From positions 2,673,001-2,737,000 of the forward strand of contig NC_088305.1 of NCBI RefSeq assembly GCF_032854445.1: a stretch of DNA of 64,000 nt, given 5' to 3'. Below the pieces are notes generated by a model that had not been told where the DNA came from, did not search any database, and saw only the letters and a program-made list of their open reading frames with translations. Source of the stretch: Liolophura sinensis (Eukaryota > Mollusca > Polyplacophora > Chitonida > Chitonidae). The translations under genes and the position numbers were made by a program. This document shows, piece after piece, positions 45,501-54,589 of the stretch. Numbering within the stretch: the first letter of the stretch is position 1; every line of letters begins with the position of its first letter.

Positions 45501-48500
45501 GTTTTACAATACAATGTTTTCGTTTACAATAGGTGAAAATGTGGATTTCTTTTCTCATTCCTAAAATAGAAGATGGAAACAACTTTGGAGTCTCAATTCA
45601 GGTGGGTTAAAACATGTCGAAAACGTTCCTAGGCCGACTAGTTTGACTAGGCCATGTGGTGCGCCATTTTTAACAGAGCAACGGGTAAACAGGATGTCGC
45701 GTCACTTTTAGTCTACGCACATACACTGTATGGTTGAAAGGCAAAACAGAGTTTGCCTTATTGAAATAACTGGTGCCTGTTTGGTTTAAACTGATAACAT
45801 AGCAGCACTTTTGATTGTCTCAATGTGCACAATTTGACTTACTTTGAACTGCCATGTCTCTGTTGTGCAATGTCACACGTGAAAAGAAAAGGTATGCTCT
45901 TAAAGCTTCCTCTCGGATACTTTATTAGTGGATTTTTGTATTCATTCCCACAATGCTTTTTCTATTCATTCCCACAATGAATTTTTTCAAGATTCCCAAT
46001 TTTAATGTAATTTTATGTGTTAGAAGTGAAAGAGTCAAAGGTCAAATATGAAGGCATTAAAAGTGAACCTTTTAGAGAAAAGTCTTTCGGTCTCTCATTG
46101 TTTTATTATTATTCCTTATTACTTGTTCTCACAACAAGTGCTGTCACTTCATAGTATTTTTTTTTTATTATTACAAGAATTTGAATTTTACAAGTTAAAT
46201 GTAGCAAGTCCCTTTCAATCATGTCAGGAGAAAGTGGCAGTAAGTGGTTTTCTCCAAGCTCTGTGTTTCTCCTCGTATTACCCTGACTTTCAACACAAAA
46301 TTTGCCCAAAATCTTTTCTGCATTTGACTACTTTCAGGAGGACACGATGGCAGAAGCCCGACAGATTGAAACAGAGGCTGCGTCCTACCTAGATCAGATT
46401 TCACGATATTTTATCACACGAGGCAAGCTAGTGTCCAAGGTTGCCAAATATCCACACATAGTATGTATACAAGTGTTTAGGTGATGTTATTTTTGATTGG
46501 TTGAAGAAGCTAAATTGGCATTTAAAATCTGTCCATGTATATAGCACATTTATGGAGGTGAAATGATAAGCATTTGAAAAAAAGCAGAAAGGTGGTAGCC
46601 AGTGGTGAACAGGCCTGTGGTCAGCAGGCCAGTGGTCAGCCAGCCAGTTTTACAGTTTCAAATGAATTACATGTGACATTCACTTTTTTTTTCATGATGA
46701 TTACAGATAACCTGTTCTAGAAGTGGAGAGATTTCTTCCAAATTTCAATATTTTGTGATTTCTATCATTTTTAGGATCATTGACTACAGGCAACCTATGT
46801 AAGAATTGCCATATCTCTAGATTTCCTGATATTTACTATATAAGACTATTACCAACAATCCATGTAAGAAATACCACATCTCCAGATTTCCTGATATTTA
46901 CTATATAAGACTATTGCCTACAACCCGTGTAAGAAGTACCACATCTCTATATTTCCTGATATTTACTATATAAGACTATTGCCTACAACCCGTGTAAGAA
47001 ATACCACGTCTCTATATTTCCTGATATTTACTATATAAGACTATTGCCTACAACCCATGTAAGAAATACCACATCTCCAGATTTCCTGATATTTACTATA
47101 TAAGACTATTGCCTACAACCGATGTATGAAATACCACATCTCTATATTTCCTGATATTTACTTCATAAGTCTATTGCCTACAACCCCTGTATGAAATACC
47201 ACATCTCTATATTTCCTGATATTTACTTCATAAGTCTATTGCCTACAACCCGTGCAAGAAATACCACATCTCTGTATTTCCTGATATTTACTTCATAAGT
47301 CTATTGCCTACAACCCGTGTAAGAAATACCACATCTCTATATTTCCTGATATTTACTTCATAAGTCTATTGCCTACAACCCGTGTAAGAAATACCACATC
47401 TCTATATTTCCTGATATTTACTTCATAAGTCTATTGCCTACAACCCGTGTATGAAATGCTGTATCTGTACATTTTCACGGGTTTTACTTTGTAGGACGAT
47501 TACAGACAGTCCGTCCGAGAAGTGGATGAGAAAGAATTTATCAGCCTGCGCCTTATCTGCTGTGAATTACGGAACCATTATGTAAGTGGACTAGTGCCTC
47601 ACCAATGCGGTCGCTGTGAGTTCATGTCCAGCTCATGCTGACTTCCTCTCCAGCTCTGTGGAAGCCCTTCCAGCAACCTGCGGATGGTCGTGGGATTCTC
47701 CCGGGCTCTGCTCCCTTTCAGCCCACCATAATGCGGGTCGCCACCGTATAAGTGAAATATTCTTGAGTATGGTGTAAAGCACCGATCAAATCAATAAATA
47801 AATGGTATGGCTGCAAATAGCTAAGCAATAGTTTTTATGCCAGGCATACAGTACCTGACTTGAACAAGAACAGCACAGCTCCCATTACAGATTTGTGAAT
47901 GTAATGTGAAGAAAATTGTTTTAATATTTAAGCATTTATTTACATTATATTTTATTGGAGTTTTATGGTGTACTCAAGAATATTTCCCTTATACTACAGC
48001 TGGCAGTATTATGGTGAAAGGAAACCAGGCAGAGCCCAGGGGAAACCCACCAAAATCTGCAAGTTGCTGACAGACTTTTTAACATTTAAACAATGTAATA
48101 TATTAACAAACCTTGAAGTCATACTCTGTGGGTATAGGACCTACAAATTTCCCCATGCTGATTCAAATTTTGTGAACGGTTTTATGGAGTGGCTTTGGTG
48201 TACAGTGTTTCCTTCATAAATATGCCACTGATGGCTGTGTTTATCAGGCTCTGGACTAATGAGGTTGCATGTTCAAATCCAGCCCTTTGCTATGACGGTT
48301 GCGGCTTCAAGTCAAGATGTTTGGCTGTTAAATGTTGATGGTCCCCTCTGGACGCTCTGTTCTTGACCACTGAATTAAATACCAATTGATCAATCAATCA
48401 ATCAATCAATCAGTCGTAGTAAATATTTTGCTTGTATTAAGACAATGACATCCATGTGTTAGCAACATATTAGTGAAATTTACAAGGGTTGACAAATGTA

Positions 48501-48791
48501 GTTTTACCACTCCCTTGTTTCCTTCAGCTACAGCCATTATGGATATCTTGCACTCGCCGTCATGTTGGATCTTTGACTAAAGAATTTCAGTGTCCTGTGC
48601 ACATAATGACCATCTCACTCCGGGAGAGACTATAAAATTCTTTACATGTATGGATGTACATGGATATGTATTTTTGATCCAGTATAATTTGATGTATTTT
48701 TTGATTTTAGGCAAGCCTTCACGACTTGATCCACAAAAATATTGACAAGATAAAGAAGCCCAGGTCTGCCAATGCTGAGAATCTTTATTAA
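39551..48791 (+). CDS. PSME3: Proteasome activator complex subunit 3 (PA28-gamma/REG-gamma)
   Basis: Nuclear 11S cap that forms a ring on the 20S proteasome and promotes ubiquitin-independent degradation. Ten exons join in phase: 39551-39574, 40761-40796, 41084-41146, 42206-42301, 42992-43046, 43843-43955, 45533-45601, 46338-46460, 47495-47581, 48711-48791, giving 248 residues against 254 in the vertebrate protein. Visible: the N-terminal helix (VFPNKMIELDELF), KIPVPDPI linker, basic PSKKRKAD patch in the insert region (likely nuclear localisation), activation-loop block IPKIEDGNNFGVSIQ, SYLDQISRYFITRGKLVSK, and the C-terminal KIKKPRSANAENLY, whose end docks in the proteasome. A single gamma-type gene is usual for invertebrates. 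Introns hold several tandem arrays and SINEs. Only exon 1 is uncertain. Confidence 0.94.
39575..40760 (+). other. PSME3 intron 1 (if exon 1 is right)
   Basis: About 1.2 kb of AT-rich sequence with no tandem array. A short ATTTATTTATTTGATTGTTG at 39838-39860 is a SINE-tail remnant. Confidence 0.5.
40761..40796 (+). CDS. PSME3: PSME3 exon 2
   Basis: 36 bp, LVTDFKEKYKKE. Acceptor attgggcag, donor gtaagc. It corresponds to the first helix (vertebrate VDSFRERITSE). Confidence 0.88.
41084..41146 (+). CDS. PSME3: PSME3 exon 3
   Basis: 63 bp, AEKLVNDVFPNKMIELDELF plus Arg. Acceptor tggtttag, donor gtaagt. Confidence 0.93.
41190..42115. repeat. ~60-bp tandem array in PSME3 intron 3, SINE C/A-like
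   Basis: Core of exact 60-bp period at 41341, 41401, 41461, 41521 (ACCCATAAACCTGATTGACA, GTGGTTTTCTGCTGGCT, GTCTGGTTTCC), diverging on both sides. Read on the minus strand, GTGGAGGAAACC ... GAGAAAACCACCAGCCTTTG matches the SINE C core. The last unit continues into GCTGTCGTGTAATAGTAAG and AAATATTCTTG, the SINE A/C 3' segment. Confidence 0.88.
42206..42301 (+). CDS. PSME3: PSME3 exon 4
   Basis: 96 bp, SKKLSLSRTSDVCSDLKIPV then PDPILFTGDSAM. Acceptor gtgttcaccag, donor gtgagaat. It carries the conserved IPVPDPI linker. Confidence 0.93.
42992..43046 (+). CDS. PSME3: PSME3 exon 5 (basic patch)
   Basis: 55 bp, PHPSKKRKADSNSIDDIS plus one base of Gly. Acceptor tctttcaag, donor gttggtt. KKRK resembles a monopartite nuclear localisation signal. 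Confidence 0.9.
43047..43842 (+). other. PSME3 intron 5
   Basis: No tandem array and no gene recognised in this 0.8-kb intron. Confidence 0.6.
43843..43955 (+). CDS. PSME3: PSME3 exon 6
   Basis: 113 bp, TKVMILPNGPVPTNQQLQDL then VNLLKPYIQELVDHANM, preceded by Gly split across the junction. Acceptor tttgtgtcag, donor gtaagc. Confidence 0.95.
43990..44470. repeat. ~23-bp array of GCTCTGTCACTGTCAGTG
   Basis: About 20 imperfect units (GTAG(A/T)GCTCTGTCACTGT plus CAGTG), starting roughly 35 bp inside PSME3 intron 6. Confidence 0.95.
44471..45532 (+). other. Rest of PSME3 intron 6
   Basis: AT-rich. 44600-44740 weakly resembles dispersed family D (TTCAGCACCGAAAGTAATGT). No gene. Confidence 0.5.
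45533..45601 (+). CDS. PSME3: PSME3 exon 7 (activation loop)
   Basis: 69 bp, VKMWISFLIPKIEDGNNFGV then SIQ. Acceptor gtttacaatag, donor gtgggt. EDGNNFGV is the PA28 activation-loop signature. Confidence 0.96.
46338..46460 (+). CDS. PSME3: PSME3 exon 8
   Basis: 123 bp, EDTMAEARQIETEAASYLDQ then ISRYFITRGKLVSKVAKYPH and Ile. Acceptor actactttcag, donor gtatgt. Confidence 0.96.
46696..46731 (+). pseudogene. Decayed copy of the start of PSME3 exon 9
   Basis: GATGATTACAGATAACCTG then TTCTAGAAGTGGAGAG aligns by eye with exon 9 GACGATTACAGACAGTCC then GTCCGAGAAGTGGATGAG: 28 of 36 columns identical, mostly transitions and one gap. It carries an in-frame stop, and a TAG-type acceptor is not kept. 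A second, weaker copy starts at 46773 (TAGGATCATTGACTACAGG). Confidence 0.6.
46773..47455. repeat. ~65-bp array in PSME3 intron 8, about 10 copies
   Basis: Units contain GACTATTGCCTACAACCCG, TGTAAGAAATACCACATC and ATTTCCTGATATTTACT. The block TTTACT...TAAGACTATTGCCTACAACC with CGTGTAAGAA resembles the exon 9 acceptor and first codons. The array stops about 40 bp before that acceptor. Confidence 0.93.
47495..47581 (+). CDS. PSME3: PSME3 exon 9
   Basis: 87 bp, DDYRQSVREVDEKEFISLRL then ICCELRNHY. Acceptor ttttactttgtag, donor gtaagtgg. Confidence 0.96.
47590..47805 (+). mobile_element. SINE family A, 5'-truncated, in PSME3 intron 9
   Basis: Starts only about 8 bp past the exon 9 donor with CTAGTGCCTCACCAATGCGG, through GTTCATGTCCAGCTCATGCT (B-box region), GCAACCTGCGGATGGTCGTG, and ends CACCGATCAAATCAATAAAT. 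Confidence 0.88.
47935..48085 (-). mobile_element. SINE family A fragment, minus
   Basis: ATTTATTTACATTATATTTT tail, GGTGTACTCAAGAATATTTC, AGTATTATGGTGAAAGGAAA, CAGAGCCCAGGGGAAACCCA, CTGCAAGTTGCTGACAGAC. It forms an inverted pair with 47590-47805. Confidence 0.85.
48711..48791 (+). CDS. PSME3: PSME3 exon 10 (stop codon)
   Basis: 81 bp, ASLHDLIHKNIDKIKKPRSA then NAENLY and TAA. Acceptor tttttgattttag. The C-terminal Tyr is conserved in PA28-gamma. Confidence 0.96.
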   Translation, partial: ASLHDLIHKNIDKIKKPRSANAENLY

Positions 48792-48959
48792 AATGCTCTG
48801 TTCTGATTGGCTAAGGACATCATCTGACCTCTTCTTGGAAACCAATCATTCAAAAACTGGAAGAATTTAAACTGACCATTACAACTTTTAGCATTTCAAT
48901 GTTTTAACAGTAAATAATACCTGACCAAGAAAAAAAAAACATAAAAAATAAAAAAAATC

Positions 48960-48965
48960 AATAAA
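48960..48965 (+). terminator. PSME3: Candidate PSME3 polyadenylation signal AATAAA
   Basis: First AATAAA after the stop codon, about 170 bp downstream in an A-rich stretch. It may be chance; ATTAAA near 49184 is another candidate. Confidence 0.35.
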
Positions 48966-49198
48966 TACAAGAACAGAAAACAAAAGATAAGAAAGACAGT
49001 GTTTTAGCTGTAAAGCTTTTATCTGTACCTTTATAAACAATTACTTTATTGTAAAATGGACATAAATGTTTTTTGTCTTGATGTGTATATACATGTATGC
49101 TCAGTAAAGTGGCAGTGAAACTATATCTGTGCCGTAAATTTATTTTTGTAATACGAGAGTTATGAGTTAGAACTTTTCTGGAATTAAAGATAAAAATA

Positions 49199-49466
49199 AT
49201 CCTGCTGTATCATGTGACTTGTGAAAAATGCTAGGCAACCCTTTGTTAACTATAACATACCGATCACTTGTCTCACTGTGTTCCAGTAGCAAAAATTTCC
49301 TTGAGGAACTTTTCAACCTCACAAATGTTCAACTCCTCAATTTTCTCCAACCTTCATCAATTTTAAACTGCTTTTTGTGAAACCATTTTCAGACGCCCAT
49401 GTTATAGTAAATGTGATCCAAAATAGTTGTCTAACATTTTTGGTAGGTCACATAATACAGCAGGAT
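49199..49466. mobile_element. MITE, 268 bp, ~40-bp inverted termini
   Basis: Left ATCCTGCTGTATCATGTGAC...AAAAATGCTAGGCAAC is mirrored by right GTTGTCTAACATTTTT...GGTCACATAATACAGCAGGAT. Related to 12229-12385. Confidence 0.88.
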
Positions 49467-49525
49467 CCTTTTTTTACCTTCAGTGATAAAAGAATTCAAA
49501 CTCGAAACGCGCATGTTAATAGATG

Positions 49526-49626
49526 CATGGTTATTCAGTGATTGGATACTCTAATATCTGTTGACGTCTCGCCCGAAATGAAGATTAACACCAAATCTTT
49601 GAGTATCCTATCACTGAGTAACAATG
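49526..49626. repeat. Inverted repeat, 26-bp arms
   Basis: CATGGTTATTCAGTGATTGG(ATACTC) and its inverted partner GAGTATCCTATCACTGAGTA(ACAATG) flank about 49 bp. The arms match at 23 of 26 sites by eye. Confidence 0.85.
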
Positions 49627-49735
49627 TCACGAATTTATCCTGCAAAGACCCATCAATTCAGTGCAGAACTGAAGACCGATGTCTAGAGCTGATCTAGGCC
49701 GATTTTGAACCCGATATAACGGGTTTGGGCGTCGC

Positions 49736-52700
49736 CAGTTTGGGCGCCCAAACGAGTGACAAAGAAAAACAATATTCGCGGAAAAATGAACTTCACTGCT
49801 TGTATGGATCGGTCTAAACAGTAGGAAACAAAACGACATCAAAACACCCTTAAATAGGCCATTACAATCACAATCGGTAGCTAGCGTGATGTATTGTTTA
49901 AATCTCTGCAAAGAGGATACAGAATATGCATTGTCACATGCTGTTTGAATCTGCGCGGAGAGTGGAACTCTTCTCCCAATAAATGTTAGGATAATCAGGT
50001 CACACGTGCAAGACAGTGACCTCAGACAGGTTGAAGGACATCGCGCATACAAAGCCAATGCAACTGAACGTGCGCGGTGACCCCGAAATCGTGCACTAGG
50101 CAAGAAATGGCAGGCGAGGTGATAGCGAGACGTACCGGTTGATTGATGCCAAAATGCCGCGTCCAAAGACGACTAGAGTTAGCCATAACAAAAAAGCGTC
50201 AACGTATAGATCCGGCCGATTAAACAGCACAGAGGACCTGAAAAATCCACAAAAAATAACAGATTTTTTTGGCGGTAGTGGTCGAAAAAAGGCAAGGATT
50301 TCAGAAGCAAATGAAACACGTGACGGCATCGATAGTGAGGGAAGTGCTGCAGAGCCAGAGGTGCCGGAGTCGGGCGTGCTGATATCCCCTAGCCCCGAAC
50401 CGGCGTCGGCAAGCACCAGCGAAACACCAAGCACTTCTAAACTTCACACCCAAGAAAACTTGGAAAATATACAGGAAAATGTCGACAGCGATAGGCCTTC
50501 AACACCAGAACAAACCGAGCCTTTAGACTATAGCACAACGGAGGGCAAAAGATTTGACGGACGAACAAACAGGGACGGTCAATCACGGGCCCAGTGGGAA
50601 AAAATGTTTTCTTGGCTTTATTACAGTCATGACCAACAAGGTTGGAAGTGCAAATTATGTGAGGAATATGCTGTAACAGGTGACGAGACATGGAAAAATA
50701 AAGCAGTTAAACTAGAAGGCCATCCAAAAAGGGGTTTAGAAAATCACAGCCGTGGCAGTAAACACCAGAATGCCATTACTCAGAAAAGAGCTATACAAGC
50801 CATGGTTTCCAAGGGAAATATAACACAGCAGATAACGAGTTCTTTGGCAAAACAAAAACAAACAGGACAAGCCCGAAATCAGAGAGTAGTCGAAAAATTG
50901 ATAAAATCAACATACTTCATTGCTAAGAAAAAGTGGGCAGTAAAACAGAACTTTCAAGAATTTGTGAATTTTATTGCAAATTTGGGAGAGGAAGACTTAC
51001 GATGGCATTGCCAATCTAGTGCTAAAAACGCCACATACTTGTCATCTACAAGCGTTGAGGAATTTCTGTGTGCGATAAACTGTTGTTTAGAGACAGATCT
51101 TCTCGATAAGCTGGCCTGTTGCTCTGGCTTTACCATCTTAGCAGACGAAAGCACAGATGAAAAAGATCGAGAACAACTCACCATCTTCATCAGGTACGTG
51201 GACAGAATAACACACAAGGTTAGTGAAGAATATTTATCAATTGTTCAAATTAAGGCTGATAAAACAGCTGGGTCGCTTTTCACTGAGGTGATGGGCGTTT
51301 TAAAACAGAAAGGACTTGAACCGAAAGAAATTCGATTTACTGGGTTTGATGGAACAAACACAATGTCTGGTGAAAAAAACGGACTTCAGAGAAGAATTAG
51401 GCACATATCCCCTCACGCAATATACCAGAATTGCAGAAATCACAAACTGGCTTTAGTATTCGTACACATAATGAAGAAATTCCCATTACTTCAGCAGCTG
51501 GACAAAGTATTGCTCACAGTTTGGAAACTTTTCAAACACTCAACTATCAAGTTCGCCGTTTTTGAAGAAGCACAGGCTGTTGAAGGCCTCACGCCTGTTA
51601 AGATTTTGAAGGCTTGCACAACACGGTGGCTGAGTCACGGAGAAGCATGTGTGAGGATATTGTCACGCTGGGACTGTTTGCTGGATTCTCTTGACACTCT
51701 GTTCGCTAATCGAGGCGAACCTGAAGTAAAGGGCTGTAGAGATCAGCTTATTGAAGTGTGCTTGATGGCAGTTTTACTCGCCGACGTGCTGATCGCCGTA
51801 AATCAGTTCTCTAAGTTTCTTCAGAGAAAGAACCTGGATTTCACATCTATTCCGGCAAGATTTCAAAAACTGAAATTAGCTATTTCAGAGCTTTCTGCAA
51901 ATTTGGATCTAGGCAAATACTTTTCACAAGCAAGAAAATTTGTGGAAAAGAACAAGACAAGAGCAGAGATGGGGAGACGCCTCAGACGAGAAGACAGCTT
52001 TCTTGATCACGATCAGTCTGTTACAGAAACTGTGGAACAATTCAAACAAACTGTAGCAAGACCATTTTTGCACAGTCTTCTACAAGAATTGGAGGATGCC
52101 ATATCAATCAACAACCCTGTGTTAAAACATTTTGATGTGTTTAATCCTTCACTCAAGCCTCAAGTTAGTGACAGGCTTGCTCACTTGGATGCTCTCATTG
52201 AGTTTTATGGTGACACACAGTTGGATACTCACGGGGGTGAAACAAACACTTCCTATCCTTTAATTAATAGGCAGGAAGCAGTTGGAGAGAGGTCAGATTT
52301 TCTACAAGAATTTGATCAGGCTTACGAAACTTGTTGCTACGATTTCAGGACAGAAGTTGCTAAGATAGTCCGAGAAAAGAAAATCAAAAAGATGGACACC
52401 AGTGACTACATTGACAGTCATCCCGTGGAATCTGCCTCAGTTTTTCAGCAAATGTGTGCTTCTGGGAGCTTAACTACCACAAAGCACTGTATGAAATTGT
52501 TTGAATTGGCACTACTAATCCCGCCTTCCACAGCAAACGTAGAAAGAGGTTTTTCTGCCATGAACCTCATTTGCAGCTCACTGAGAGCCTCACTCAACCA
52601 AACAAGCTTGGATCGTTTCATGAGAATAAACCTGAATGGCCCTGACAGCCTTTCAGAATCATACGTGAAAAGAATAGCGGAGAAATGGGCTTCAGTGAAA

Positions 52701-53371
52701 GATCGTAGGATCCTGCCTTGCTGAATCATAATGTGCTAATTTTCATTTGAAAAGATGAACTTGGTGAGTTAATACACAATTTGTTTGAGACTTTTTGCAC
52801 ATTATGGTTCTGAATGTATCTATTATGTGCATGTCTGACATACTGATAGTTATCAAGTCAATACATAAGAAATAAAATGTTTACTATAATGAGCAAGTAA
52901 ATGAACTCAAAGCAGTGCTTGGGTGAAAGTCAAGGTACATTGTGCATGCACTTGTTTATTTACAACAACAAACCTGCTGACATATATGTGATGGTACGTG
53001 TTATAAATTAAAACCCGAGGGTCTGCGACAAAATGCACTGTTTCATTATTTGTCACATGTATGTATGTCACATCTAAAACTCAGGGTCAGTCCCAGTTCG
53101 TAGGCCTACAACAGAGACGTATATCGTTATATTATTAAAACATATATATATAGATGTAAAATATAAATGTGTGGATAGTATTAACTAATATTTTAAGCTG
53201 TTTAAAATACCTGAGAGTGCTTTTCATAACATCTATCAAAGTGCTTAATATGGCCTAGAATGCATTTCTGGGCGTCGAAAAAATCTAGCGGCTGGGGGCC
53301 TGCGGCCACCAGACCCCCGGCTAATAGGCAACGCCTCGCTACGCTCGGCCCAAGGGTGCCCAAACTTTGGA
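49736..53371. mobile_element. Candidate hAT transposon around the transposase ORF
   Basis: Candidate ends: left CAGTTTGGGCGCCC at 49736-49749 and right GGGTGCCCAAACTTTGG ending near 53371. AGTTTGGGC(G/A)CCC is inverted between the two sides over 13 bases with one mismatch. No matching 8-bp target duplication was found beside these points, so the true ends may differ. Confidence 0.45.
50154..52724 (+). CDS. hAT-superfamily transposase-like protein (ZMYM1/KIAA1586-like), intact single exon
   Basis: 856 residues from the first in-frame ATG (AAAATGCCG; an A at -3); the open frame extends only five codons further upstream, starting with TTG. Order of features: basic N-terminus with PQKITDFF (32-39), a PIP-box-like motif; TTF-type zinc finger WKCKLC...ENHSRGSKH (Cys166, Cys169, His198, His204); RNase H-fold block FTILADESTDEKDREQLTIF with Asp331; GFDGTNTMSG with Asp399; NCRNHKLALV (Cys427, His430); TTRWLSHGEAC; C-terminal hAT dimerisation PPSTANVERGFSAMN with Glu797. 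These fit the DDE and CxxH pattern known for hAT transposases. The frame has no stop, so it is either a recent autonomous element or a domesticated gene. Its GC content looks higher than flanking DNA. Not related in function to its neighbours. Confidence 0.93.
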   Translation: MPRPKTTRVSHNKKASTYRSGRLNSTEDLKNPQKITDFFGGSGRKKARISEANETRDGIDSEGSAAEPEVPESGVLISPSPEPASASTSETPSTSKLHTQENLENIQENVDSDRPSTPEQTEPLDYSTTEGKRFDGRTNRDGQSRAQWEKMFSWLYYSHDQQGWKCKLCEEYAVTGDETWKNKAVKLEGHPKRGLENHSRGSKHQNAITQKRAIQAMVSKGNITQQITSSLAKQKQTGQARNQRVVEKLIKSTYFIAKKKWAVKQNFQEFVNFIANLGEEDLRWHCQSSAKNATYLSSTSVEEFLCAINCCLETDLLDKLACCSGFTILADESTDEKDREQLTIFIRYVDRITHKVSEEYLSIVQIKADKTAGSLFTEVMGVLKQKGLEPKEIRFTGFDGTNTMSGEKNGLQRRIRHISPHAIYQNCRNHKLALVFVHIMKKFPLLQQLDKVLLTVWKLFKHSTIKFAVFEEAQAVEGLTPVKILKACTTRWLSHGEACVRILSRWDCLLDSLDTLFANRGEPEVKGCRDQLIEVCLMAVLLADVLIAVNQFSKFLQRKNLDFTSIPARFQKLKLAISELSANLDLGKYFSQARKFVEKNKTRAEMGRRLRREDSFLDHDQSVTETVEQFKQTVARPFLHSLLQELEDAISINNPVLKHFDVFNPSLKPQVSDRLAHLDALIEFYGDTQLDTHGGETNTSYPLINRQEAVGERSDFLQEFDQAYETCCYDFRTEVAKIVREKKIKKMDTSDYIDSHPVESASVFQQMCASGSLTTTKHCMKLFELALLIPPSTANVERGFSAMNLICSSLRASLNQTSLDRFMRINLNGPDSLSESYVKRIAEKWASVKDRRILPC

Positions 53372-54382
53372 CCTAGAATAGCCCCAGGATGTATAGGTGA
53401 ATCACTTTAGCGATGTGACCATTGTATTCACAGCCCAACAAAGGCAGATAACCTACTCAGCAGACACATTTGAAGTCGTCTGCAGGATTCAAGAATATAT
53501 CTGTACCCCACGTGACCGATGTTGTCCAGTGAAAAGCCGAGTATTTTGTCTGATGCGGGATAATGTTGAAAATGCTTACTACTGCAATGATGAATGGTTC
53601 TATAGCGGTAGCAGTCAGCATTGCAAGGAATGATAGGCTGACCTTTTGCAAGTTACTGATATACCTTTCCACGTGTTGCAAACGTGGAAGACAGATCTGC
53701 GCACAGACTCTACTGTTAATCACTTATTGTCACCAAGACTTGTCAAACAGCGCGAGTACATGAATGTACACGTTCCCTGTTTGACACCGTGATTGTCCAG
53801 TGCTGTAAAAGACATCTTCCTCAGGTGATTCGACCAAGACTCCTAAAAGCTTAATAAAATAGGCTGCTTGTTCTCCTGTCACCGTCTGACCCGAATATCC
53901 GCCAGAGGGAGCTTTAAAAATAGTTTTTATTGTTCAGTTGTAGCAAGTAAGATGTGTTTTCTTGAGTAAAGTGAAATCAGGCACGTTGTACGAACACGTA
54001 CGTGAGAGTGCTCTTCAGCTTTGTAGAGGTCTCTAGTGTCGGACTGTAACATATTTTTTCCGCACAATGATGGCCGTTATTGAGTACTTTTTTGTTAATA
54101 CAATATAACTATGGGTGCGCCAATTAGACGTCACATAGGTAACATCACTGCATATGTCTTTATTTACCTTTGGGCTTAGTCACAGTGCTATTGAGTGTCG
54201 CTTCTATTGAAGTATTTGCTTGAACACACAGAATGTCTTTGCTGCTCTGATTTTACCCTCTATACTGCCGTCTTTTATGCGGTGTGTGTCCAAGAGTGAT
54301 GAAGGTCTCCTGGCACCACTGAAAATGGATCATTTCAATTTATATGGAAAGCAGGCATAGGTCTACCTGATAGCTATGCTTA
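53372..54382. other. Gene-free stretch
   Basis: No conserved coding, tandem repeat or recognisable transposon. Short open frames at 53397-53763 show no family motif. Confidence 0.6.
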
Positions 54383-54589
54383 TACCTGTACACCATTGGT
54401 ACACCTATGCCTGTACACCGTTGGTACACCTATGCCTGTACACCGTTGGTACACCTATGGCTGTACACCGTGGGTACACCTATGCTTGTACACCGTTGGT
54501 ACAGCTATACCTGTACACTGTTGGTACACCTATGCCTGTACACCGTTGGTACACCTTTACCTGTACACCGTTGGTACACCTATGCCTGT
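54383..54589. repeat. 24-bp minisatellite, left half
   Basis: About nine units of CCTGTACACCGTTGG then TACACCTATG (period 24). Frame-open because the unit is a multiple of three. Confidence 0.96.

Noticed and set aside
49627-50166. 179-codon minus-strand open frame
   Set aside because: No recognisable domain; overlaps the 5' region of the hAT gene in antisense and looks incidental.
53397-53763. Small ORFs on both strands after the hAT gene
   Set aside because: Short, overlapping on opposite strands and without motifs.
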